Shown here: positions 32,809-38,872 of the stretch, piece by piece
How positions within the stretch are numbered: position 1 is the stretch's first letter
How the letters are laid out: each line of letters starts with the position of its first letter
NCBI GenBank assembly: GCA_001443375.1
Contig: LDXM01000008.1
Location: forward strand, 17,169 to 56,942
Reading direction: 5' to 3'
From: Chloroflexi bacterium CSP1-4
Lineage (GTDB): Bacteria > Chloroflexota > Limnocylindria > Limnocylindrales > CSP1-4
Length of the DNA stretch: 39,774 nt
Position numbers and translations under genes: made by a program
Notes under the pieces: model-generated
The model's input: only the letters and a program-made list of their open reading frames with translations
Databases searched by the model: none
Told to the model about the DNA's origin: nothing

Positions 32809-33751
32809 CCCGGCCTTCATCACCGATTGGGGTAGCGCCGGCATCCGCCTGGCGACCCCGCTGATCCTGGCCACGGTCGGCGGCGTCTTCGCCGAGCGGA
32901 GCGGGGTCTTCAACATCGGCATCGAGGGGATGATGCTCGTCGGGGCCTTTACGGCCGTCGCGACCAGCTACTACCTCGGTGCGAGTGCCGACCCGGCCGT
33001 CATATCGCTCCTCGCCGCGATCGCGGCGATGCTCGCGGGGGGCGGGATCGCGTTCATCCACGCCTTCCTCACCGTCACCCGGCGCGTCGACCAGATCATC
33101 ACCGGCGCGGCCATCAACATCCTCGCCCTGGGCCTGACCAACACGCTGTTCCGCGCCATCTGGGGCGAGACCGGTCGGGAGCGGGTAGCCGGCTTCCCGG
33201 AGGTCCGGGTGCCGGTCCTGGCGGACATCCCGGTCGTGGGCCCGATCTTGTTCCAGCAGTCGCTCATCGTGTTCGTGGCCTACTTCATCCCGATCATCGC
33301 GGCCTTCGTCCTGTTCCGGACGACGTGGGGGCTCACGATCCGGGCCGGCGGCGACTTCCCACTGGCAGTCGATACGGCCGGGCTGTCGGTCACCCGCGTC
33401 CGCTATGCCGCGGTCCTGTTCGGCGGCGCGATGGCCGGGCTCGCCGGCGCGGCGCTGGCTTTGGGGGCGGTTCGCTACTTCACGCCGGGCATGACCGCCG
33501 GCCGGGGGTTCATCGTCCTGGGCGCGATCGTCGTGGGTCGCTGGCATCCGATGATCGCCGCGGGGGCCTGCCTGCTGTTCGGCGCCGCCGACGCGTTCCA
33601 GCTGCGGGCCCAGGCCCTGAACCTCGGCATCCCCTACCAGTTCTTCATCATGCTGCCATACGTCCTCGCGGTAGCCGCCGTCGCGGGTGCCATCGGACGA
33701 GCCAGCCCACCCCAACAGCTGGGGCGGCCGTACCGCCGCGAGGCCGGATGA
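32798..33751 (+). CDS. BMP-type ABC importer permease 2
   Basis: A 317-residue integral membrane protein, the second permease (NupQ-like) of the BPD_transp_2 class, with about eight to nine hydrophobic helices. The signature region ATVGGVFAERSGVFNIGIEG and the following GMMLVGAFTAVA are typical. The internal helix pairs (ITGAAINILALGLTNTLFRA) and GGDFPLAVDTAGLSVTRVRY are also in the family. The start is GTG at 32798, overlapping the upstream gene; GGAGGG lies seven bases before it. The C-terminus is Arg/Pro-rich. The next gene, creatininase, begins 49 bases downstream and has its own AGGAGGT site. It completes the importer with the ATPase and the lipoprotein at 34636. Confidence 0.93.
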   Translation: MPLDPAFITDWGSAGIRLATPLILATVGGVFAERSGVFNIGIEGMMLVGAFTAVATSYYLGASADPAVISLLAAIAAMLAGGGIAFIHAFLTVTRRVDQIITGAAINILALGLTNTLFRAIWGETGRERVAGFPEVRVPVLADIPVVGPILFQQSLIVFVAYFIPIIAAFVLFRTTWGLTIRAGGDFPLAVDTAGLSVTRVRYAAVLFGGAMAGLAGAALALGAVRYFTPGMTAGRGFIVLGAIVVGRWHPMIAAGACLLFGAADAFQLRAQALNLGIPYQFFIMLPYVLAVAAVAGAIGRASPPQQLGRPYRREAG

Positions 33752-33800
33752 GCCAGCGCGTTTCCCGACCATTACCAATGGACTTCGAGCAGGAGGTGGG

Positions 33801-34592
33801 ATGACACAACGCACCGATACACGGGTGCTCATGCAGGAGCTGACGAGACCGGAGTACGAGGCGCGAGTCGGCGACTCCATCGTCATCCTGCCGGTGGGAT
33901 CCACCGAGCAGCATGGGCCACATCTGCCGCTTGGCTCCGACGCGATCCAGGTCGAGGAGATCGCACGCCGGGTCGCCCTGCGGCTGGGAGCGATCGTTGC
34001 CCCGACCATCCCGTACGGCTACCGCTCCGCTCCGAGGAGTGGCGGCGGCGAGATCTTCAGCGGGACGACCAGCGTCACCGGTCAGACCCTGATCCTCGTC
34101 GTGCGCGACATCCTGCAGGCACTGATCCGCCACGGGTCGCGGCGGATCGTGGTCCTCGACGGCCACTACGAGAACAACATGTTCCTGCACGAGGCGATCC
34201 ACCTCGTGCTCGATGCAGGGGCGCCACCCGACCTGCGGATCCTTAAGATCCTGTGGGTGGATCCCATCCCCACCGAGACGCTCGACCGGGCGTGGCCCGA
34301 CGGCTTCCCCGGCTGGGCCCTGGAGCACGCGGCCCATCTTGAGACGTCCGTGATGCTCGCCCTCCGGCCGGACCTCGTCCGCCGCGAGGAGATCCGTGAA
34401 GACGGCGTCGAGAGCCTGCCGCCCTACGACGTCTACCCCCAGGCACCCGACTTCGTCCCGGCCTCCGGTGTCCTGTCGGACCCCACCAGGGGTACGGCCG
34501 AGGCGGGCGAGCTGCTGCTGGCGTCGGCGGTCGACGGCCTTGTGGCCGTCATCGAGCGGGAGCTGGGCACCGTGCCCAGCGCCGCTCGCTGA
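33801..34592 (+). CDS. Creatininase (creatinine amidohydrolase)
   Basis: A 263-residue hydrolase of the creatininase family, with a good match to true creatininase and not only to the wider family. Seen: LPVGSTEQHGPHLPLGSDA with metal ligands Glu, His and Asp; SGGGEIFSGTTS; LDGHYENNMF (His and Glu ligands, in the GHYEN form I recall from Pseudomonas creatininase); the GW-x-LEHAAHLETSVMLAL block; and LPPYDVYP near the end. Creatininase interconverts creatinine and creatine and is a zinc/manganese hexamer in studied cases. The ATG has AGGAGGT three bases upstream. It lies between the importer permeases and the importer binding protein, so the transported compound is probably its substrate or product. 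No creatinase (the next enzyme in the known pathway) is seen in the window, but two ureohydrolases are. Confidence 0.93.
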   Translation: MTQRTDTRVLMQELTRPEYEARVGDSIVILPVGSTEQHGPHLPLGSDAIQVEEIARRVALRLGAIVAPTIPYGYRSAPRSGGGEIFSGTTSVTGQTLILVVRDILQALIRHGSRRIVVLDGHYENNMFLHEAIHLVLDAGAPPDLRILKILWVDPIPTETLDRAWPDGFPGWALEHAAHLETSVMLALRPDLVRREEIREDGVESLPPYDVYPQAPDFVPASGVLSDPTRGTAEAGELLLASAVDGLVAVIERELGTVPSAAR

Positions 34593-34635
34593 CCCGAACC
34601 GAAGGAACGAAACGGAAACCAGAGGAGGAGTTCGA

Positions 34636-35634
34636 ATGCTATCGACCAGACGGTTCGCGGCCCTCGCCGCGACCCTGCTCATCACCCTCGCCGCGACGGG
34701 CTGTTCTTCTTCACCGGCCGCAACCGGGACGCCGGCCGCGACGGGCACGCCCACCGCGAGCGCCGGAGGCGGAGGAGGCGTGAAGGTCGCCGCCCTGTTC
34801 CCCGGTCTCGTGGACGACCAGTCTTGGAACCAGGCCGGCTTCGAAGGCCTGAAGAAAGCCGAGACCGGCGGCGCCACCATCGCCTACACGGAGAAGGTCA
34901 CCCAGGACCAGCAGGTGGAGGTCTTCCGCAACTACGCCCAGCAGGGCTACAACGTCGTCATCGGTCACGGCGGCGAGTACATGGACGCGGCCCTCCAAGT
35001 CGCGTCGGAGTTCCCAAACGTGCAGTTCGTGGTGACGAACGGCAACAAGAGCGCTGCCAACGTCACCTCACTGGCCCTCAGCTACGGGGACATGGGCTAC
35101 CTATCCGGCGTCCTCGCGTGCTCGATGACGAAGTCCAACAAGATCGGCCTGGTGGTCGGCGAGACGATCCCGGTCGCCAACGATTCCATCAAGGGCTGGA
35201 AGGACGGCTGCGCACGGGTCAACCCGAACGCAGTCGTCACGGTCAGCGTCACCGGCGACTGGGCGGATACCGACAAGGCCCGCGAGGCGGCGCTGGCCCT
35301 CGTGGCCGACGGCGCCGACGTGCTGGGACATCTGCTCGACGCGGCCGACGCGGGCGTCTTCGCGGCGGCCGAGGACAAGGCCGTGTACTCGATCGGCCTC
35401 TATGGGGACCAGAGCAAGCTGGGACCCACCACCCACATCGGGGCGGCGTTCGCCGACGCATCGCTGGTGATCTACAACGCCGCCACGCAGCCGCTCGACG
35501 GCAAGGCCAACAGCGAGGGCGTCGCCGAGGGCGTCGTCAGCTTCGGCGCGTTCTCGGACAAGGTGCCGCAGGCGGTTCGCGACGCGGTGAAGACCGCGGA
35601 GGACGACCTCAAGAGCGGCAAGACCCAGTTCTAG
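34636..35634 (+). CDS. BMP-family substrate-binding lipoprotein
   Basis: A 332-residue binding lipoprotein with signal peptide MLSTRRFAALAATLLITLA and lipobox LAATGC, followed by a Thr/Ala/Gly linker. The mature part shows the BMP/Med fold (PF02608): VKVAALFPGLVDDQSWNQAG, GYNVVIGHGGEYMDAALQVA, SLALSYGDMGYLSGVLACSM and GLVVGETIPVANDSIKGWKD. The DDQSWNQAG and NSIKGW-like positions usually line the ligand site. Family members bind purine nucleosides, and some other small heterocycles. The ATG has AGAGGAGGAG five bases upstream. It is the fifth gene of the operon and is followed by a strong hairpin (35660-35694), which may reduce read-through and keep binding protein mRNA in excess. Its ligand could be creatinine or a related compound in this locus. 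Confidence 0.93.
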   Translation: MLSTRRFAALAATLLITLAATGCSSSPAATGTPAATGTPTASAGGGGGVKVAALFPGLVDDQSWNQAGFEGLKKAETGGATIAYTEKVTQDQQVEVFRNYAQQGYNVVIGHGGEYMDAALQVASEFPNVQFVVTNGNKSAANVTSLALSYGDMGYLSGVLACSMTKSNKIGLVVGETIPVANDSIKGWKDGCARVNPNAVVTVSVTGDWADTDKAREAALALVADGADVLGHLLDAADAGVFAAAEDKAVYSIGLYGDQSKLGPTTHIGAAFADASLVIYNAATQPLDGKANSEGVAEGVVSFGAFSDKVPQAVRDAVKTAEDDLKSGKTQF

Positions 35635-35659
35635 AGGCATCCAGCCCGCATCCCATCCT

Positions 35660-35694
35660 CGCCCGGCCGTCGTTCGCCTCTCGGCGGCCGGGCG
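35660..35694 (+). terminator. Stem-loop between the binding-protein and ureohydrolase genes
   Basis: CGCCCGGCCG, 15-base loop, CGGCCGGGCG form a perfect 10-bp stem just after the lipoprotein gene. No T-tract follows. A hairpin here is commonly seen after binding-protein genes, where it stabilises the upstream mRNA or partly terminates transcription, giving more binding protein than enzyme. Confidence 0.5.
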
Positions 35695-35725
35695 ACACCC
35701 CCATCGCAGACGGGAGGATCGCGCC

Positions 35726-36748
35726 GTGACACCCGAGGAACTCGCCCGGCTCAAGGGAGCCATGACTCCGAGCTACCCGTTCGCCGGTGTCCCGACCTTC
35801 CTCCGCGTCCCGATCCAGTCCGACGTCTCGCGCCTGGACGCCGATGTCGCGGTCCTGGGCATCCCGACGGACGAAGGCTCGCCGTTCCTGCCGGGTTCGC
35901 GCTTCGGGCCCCGCGGCATCCGGGAACATTCGCTGCGTTTCGGGTCCCGCGGGTATTACGACGGTCGCGACGACCGACAGTACCTCGACTTCGAGCTCGA
36001 GAACGGGCTCGTGGCTGACCTCGGCGACGTCGACGTGCTGCCCACCAATGCCGAGGGCACGTGGGACAACATCACCGAGGCGATGCGAGGGGTCCTGAGC
36101 TCGGGGGCGCTTCCGGTCGTGCTCGGGGGTGACCATGCGATCAGCGCGCCGGTCGTCCGCGCCTGGGATCGGCCGGTCCACGTCGTCCACTTCGACGCCC
36201 ACATCGACTACTCACCGTTCCGTCACGGGTTCATGTACACGAACACCCACCCGATGCGGCACATCCGGGCGATGCCCCACGTCGCCTCGATCACCCAGCT
36301 CGGCATCCGGAGCTTGCGCAACGGGATGACCGACGTCCACGACTCGCTCGGCGACGGCAACCGGGTGATCGCGATGGAGGAGTACCGGGACGTCATGGGG
36401 CGCGGCCTGGTCGAGCAGCTGCCCAGGGACATACCCGTCTACGTGAGCATCGACATCGACGTGCTCGACATGGCGCTGGTGCCGGGGTGCGTCTCCGCGG
36501 AGCCGGACGGGCTGACCTACAACGAGTTGCGGGAGACGCTCATCGCCCTGAGCGAACATACCGAGGTGGTGGGCTTCGACCTGGTCGAAGTCAACCCCCT
36601 GCTCGATATCGGTACCGGCATCACGTCCTACCTCGCCGCGCACACGATCATGGAGTTCCTCGGCCACATCTGCGCCCAGCCCCGCTGGATCGAGCGACGG
36701 CAGGAGCGGGCCGAGTCCCGTCGAAGGCGGGCGACCGGCGAGGCCTGA
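35726..36748 (+). CDS. Ureohydrolase (arginase/agmatinase family), copy 2
   Basis: A manganese-dependent ureohydrolase of 340 residues. The metal site is intact: VVLGGDHAISAP, VHFDAHIDYSPF and VSIDIDVLDMALVPG. The N-terminal segment IPTDEGSPFLPGSRFGPRGI is the usual agmatinase-type loop region, so this copy is closer to agmatinase, guanidinobutyrase or guanidinopropionase than the first copy. It splits urea from a guanidino group. GTG 35726 has GGGAGG seven or so bases upstream. The ending is Arg-rich. It lies in the same rightward operon as the importer and creatininase. Having two different ureohydrolases under one divergent promoter suggests either two guanidino substrates or consecutive steps. 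Confidence 0.94.
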   Translation: MTPEELARLKGAMTPSYPFAGVPTFLRVPIQSDVSRLDADVAVLGIPTDEGSPFLPGSRFGPRGIREHSLRFGSRGYYDGRDDRQYLDFELENGLVADLGDVDVLPTNAEGTWDNITEAMRGVLSSGALPVVLGGDHAISAPVVRAWDRPVHVVHFDAHIDYSPFRHGFMYTNTHPMRHIRAMPHVASITQLGIRSLRNGMTDVHDSLGDGNRVIAMEEYRDVMGRGLVEQLPRDIPVYVSIDIDVLDMALVPGCVSAEPDGLTYNELRETLIALSEHTEVVGFDLVEVNPLLDIGTGITSYLAAHTIMEFLGHICAQPRWIERRQERAESRRRRATGEA

Positions 36749-36804
36749 AGCCCGAGCCGCCCGATGCGCCGTCGCACCCTTGACGCCGAACAGGGAGATC
36801 GCCC

Positions 36805-37683
36805 ATGAGTCCTCGCATCGTCGATACGCACCTCCACCTCTACCGCACGGCCGAGGAGGGTGAGCAGGGCAAAGCGGGGTACGAGATCTGGGAGTACGGC
36901 AAGCACGACCACGTGCACTTCAGTCGTCACGCGGGGGACGTCGCCAGTGCCATCCGGGCGATGGACGACGCGGGCGCGAGCGTCGCGGTCGTGACCAACC
37001 TCCTGGACGCGGTGCGACCGGGCGTGACCCCCGCCGACGACCTCCGAGCCTTCAATCGGTGGTTGTGCGACCTCGCCGCGGCCGACCGCAGGTTCCTGCC
37101 CCTCATCGCCGTGGATCCGAACCACCTCTCGGTGGAGCAGAACATCGCCCACCTGGAGGAGATGGTCAAGCTCCACGGCGCCCAGGGGATCAAGCTCCAT
37201 CCGCCGCTCCAGCGCCTCGACTTCGCCGACCGGCTGATCTGGCCGATCCTCGAGGCCTGCGTCCGCCTGGATGTCGTCGTCGTGTCCCACGCCGGACCCA
37301 GCCGGGACGGCAGCGGCCGGGGTGAGCCGGACGCCTTCCGACCGGCCCTCGACGCCTTCCCCGGCCTGCGCATCGCCCTCGCGCACATGGGTGGGGCGGC
37401 GTGGCGCCAGCTTCCGGCCCTGGCCAGGGACTACCCGCACGTCTCCTTCGACCTCTGCGAGATCATCGAGTGGCTCGGGGCGCCGAACGCCCCCTCCCCG
37501 GCGCAGATGACCGACCTCATCCGGGCCGTCGGGCCGCAGCGGGTCATGATGGGCTCGGACTTCCCCTGGTACGACATCGACCACACCGTCGGTCGCGTGC
37601 TGGAATTGCCGGGGTTGTCCGCGGAGGAGAAGGACGACATCCTCGGCGAGAATGCCATCCGGTTCTTCCGGCTCTCGCTGTAG
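36805..37683 (+). CDS. Amidohydrolase_2-family TIM-barrel hydrolase
   Basis: A 292-residue metal-dependent hydrolase or decarboxylase of the amidohydrolase_2 type (PF04909). Seen: VDTHLHLYR (first metal ligands), QGIKLHPPLQRLDF (lysine and histidine), VVSHAGPSRDG and LAHMGGAAW (histidines), and VMMGSDFPWYD (final aspartate). Members include lactonases, gamma-resorcylate decarboxylase and 2-pyrone-4,6-dicarboxylate hydrolase, so the reaction is not predictable. It follows the second ureohydrolase gene by 56 bases and closes the catabolic operon. It may open a ring or split an amide made in the pathway. The start ATG at 36805 has AGGGAGA upstream. Confidence 0.92.
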   Translation: MSPRIVDTHLHLYRTAEEGEQGKAGYEIWEYGKHDHVHFSRHAGDVASAIRAMDDAGASVAVVTNLLDAVRPGVTPADDLRAFNRWLCDLAAADRRFLPLIAVDPNHLSVEQNIAHLEEMVKLHGAQGIKLHPPLQRLDFADRLIWPILEACVRLDVVVVSHAGPSRDGSGRGEPDAFRPALDAFPGLRIALAHMGGAAWRQLPALARDYPHVSFDLCEIIEWLGAPNAPSPAQMTDLIRAVGPQRVMMGSDFPWYDIDHTVGRVLELPGLSAEEKDDILGENAIRFFRLSL

Positions 37684-38122
37684 CCGGCCCAAGGCCCGGC
37701 CCCGCCGGCGAGGAGGATCGACCGCCGTCGCTGACGAGCTCTTCCGGGATGCCTCCGCGCTCGTGAAGCTCGTCATCGAGGAGCCGGAGTTGACCGCGCT
37801 ACGCGGCTATCTGCACGACCACGGCCTCCTTGCTTCGAGCCGGATCGTCTTCGTCGAGGTGCGGCGTGCCCTCATGCGCCACATCGCACCGAACCACGAC
37901 TTCGCCGACGAGGTCCTTCGGTCGCTCTTCGTGGTCGACCTGGACGCCTCGGTGGCGACGGTGGCCGGCCGCATCGGGCCGTGGTCGCTGCGCTCGCTCG
38001 ACGCGATCCACCTTGCCTCGGCCCTTGAGCTGGGCGAGGACCGCGGCGCCTTCGTCACGTACGACGAGCGCCTCGCCGAGGCAGCACCGGCGCTCGGGAT
38101 GACGGTGGCCGCTCCGGCCTGA
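37652..38122 (+). CDS. PIN-domain (VapC-like) protein without recognisable antitoxin
   Basis: The core, from about residue 26, is a PIN-domain ribonuclease: FRDASALVKLVIEEPE (first aspartate), FVEVRRALMRH (glutamate), SLDAIHLASALEL (aspartate) and FVTYDERLAEAA (last aspartate). All four acidic residues of the active site are present. VapC toxins of this kind cut tRNA or rRNA. The start is uncertain: the ATG at 37652 lies inside the previous gene, without a good site, while GAGGAGG at 37710-37716 precedes codon GTC at 37727, which is not a usual start. Only about 40 bases separate it from the previous stop, so no VapB antitoxin gene precedes it. It may be an orphan toxin, a domesticated RNase or a remnant with a damaged start. 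Confidence 0.75.
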   Translation: MPSGSSGSRCSRPKARPRRRGGSTAVADELFRDASALVKLVIEEPELTALRGYLHDHGLLASSRIVFVEVRRALMRHIAPNHDFADEVLRSLFVVDLDASVATVAGRIGPWSLRSLDAIHLASALELGEDRGAFVTYDERLAEAAPALGMTVAAPA

Positions 38123-38135
38123 CCAGAATTCGTGC

Positions 38136-38534
38136 TCAATCCTCCCCGGCCAGCTCCGCCTGCCGCGCCGCCCAGTAGACGCGCCAGTCGCCGTACTCGG
38201 AGATCTCGCGGTGGTGGCCCTCGGCCAGCTCGCGCGGGTAGAGGATGCCGGGCACGACGCGCCCGTCCTCCAGCTCCACCGGCCCGCGGTAGAGGTTCGG
38301 CGGCTCGCCGGCGTGGACACGCTCCCAGACATCGTCGGGCAGCTCGTACAGCTCGCCGGCCACGGAGACGCCGCCACTCTCCACGCGGAACATGCCCGGG
38401 TGCACGTCACCGATCGAGAAGACGCGGTACCTGGGGGCCGTCCGAAAGGCGCCCAGGAACGTCGCCCCCTCGAGATTGGGATGCAGCTTCAGGCCGCGCA
38501 TGAGCGTCCCGTTCACGAATAGAAGCGTGGGCAC
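38136..38534 (-). CDS. Stand-alone allophanate-hydrolase C-terminal-like / gamma-glutamylcyclotransferase-fold protein
   Basis: A small 132-residue protein. It starts PTLLFVNGTLMRGLKLHPNL, the YGTLM-like strand of the gamma-glutamylcyclotransferase (AIG2) fold, with N for Y. The pattern AGELYELPDDVWERV, PPNLYRGPVELEDGRVVPGI and the closing EISEYGDWRVYWAA match the C-terminal domain of allophanate hydrolase (AtzF), where GGWRxY is usual. In AtzF that domain acts on N-carboxyurea breakdown; as a separate protein its role is unknown. GTG at 38532-38534 has GGAGGT six bases upstream, which decides the start. The gene is convergent with the PIN gene (13-base gap). A dyad operator and a stem-loop lie upstream. 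The proximity of urea-releasing enzymes makes a link to urea or allophanate handling plausible, but it is inference. Confidence 0.85.
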   Translation of the reverse strand: MPTLLFVNGTLMRGLKLHPNLEGATFLGAFRTAPRYRVFSIGDVHPGMFRVESGGVSVAGELYELPDDVWERVHAGEPPNLYRGPVELEDGRVVPGILYPRELAEGHHREISEYGDWRVYWAARQAELAGED

Positions 38535-38570
38535 GTTCGGACCTCCAAGCCGGATCGAGGGGGCTGGGAT

Positions 38571-38604
38571 GCCCCGGAGCGAGAGGGGAGTCCCGCTCCG
38601 GGGC
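38571..38604 (-). promoter_or_regulatory. Perfect 11-bp stem-loop in the leader of the AH_C-like gene
   Basis: GCCCCGGAGCG, 12-base loop, CGCTCCGGGGC. It lies 37 bases upstream of the start codon, after the dyad motif. It could act as an mRNA leader structure or as a terminator of upstream transcription. No T-tract is seen. Confidence 0.4.
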
Positions 38605-38625
38605 GGATAGATGCGTTCCCTCCGA

Positions 38626-38647
38626 CTGATGCCGATGGCCGCATCAG
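38626..38647. promoter_or_regulatory. Dyad motif CTGATGC-N8-GCATCAG
   Basis: A perfect 7-bp inverted repeat with the same 8-base spacer as the site at 18636, and spacers that match closely (CGATGGCC here, ACATGGCC there). It is 92 bases upstream of the AH_C-like gene. Confidence 0.5.
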
Positions 38648-38692
38648 CCAAGCACGGGGGGGCCCTGACCGAAGGGTGCGAGCCCCCAGCCT

Positions 38693-38712
38693 CGATGCCT
38701 TCATTGGCATCG
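38693..38712. promoter_or_regulatory. Second dyad motif CGATGC-N8-GCATCG
   Basis: Same arrangement as the neighbouring dyad, with the outer base changed in both arms so that symmetry is kept. The two centres are 66 bases apart. Compensated outer bases argue that symmetry is under selection, although one example cannot prove it. Confidence 0.45.
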
Positions 38713-38872
38713 GCGCCGGGGACCCGATGCGCCGGGGAACCGATGCGCCGGGGCCGCCAGTCGAAGCGGGCGGACCCGAGCCCACCACCCCCAAGGCCAG
38801 GGAACCGAGCCACCCGCGGTGACGCGACCCCCGGCGCCGACGAGGCGACCGGAGGTCGGGCCACTCCACCGA

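Larger units (their letters stand above)
38535..38872. other. 338-base intergenic region with dyads and stem-loop
   Basis: No gene is visible. The stretch holds a perfect 11-bp stem at 38571-38604, the dyads at 38626-38647 and 38693-38712, and a direct repeat CCGATGCGCCGGGG twice near 38727 and 38741. It lies between the end of the permease gene and the start of the AH_C-like gene, both on the minus strand. Confidence 0.5.
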
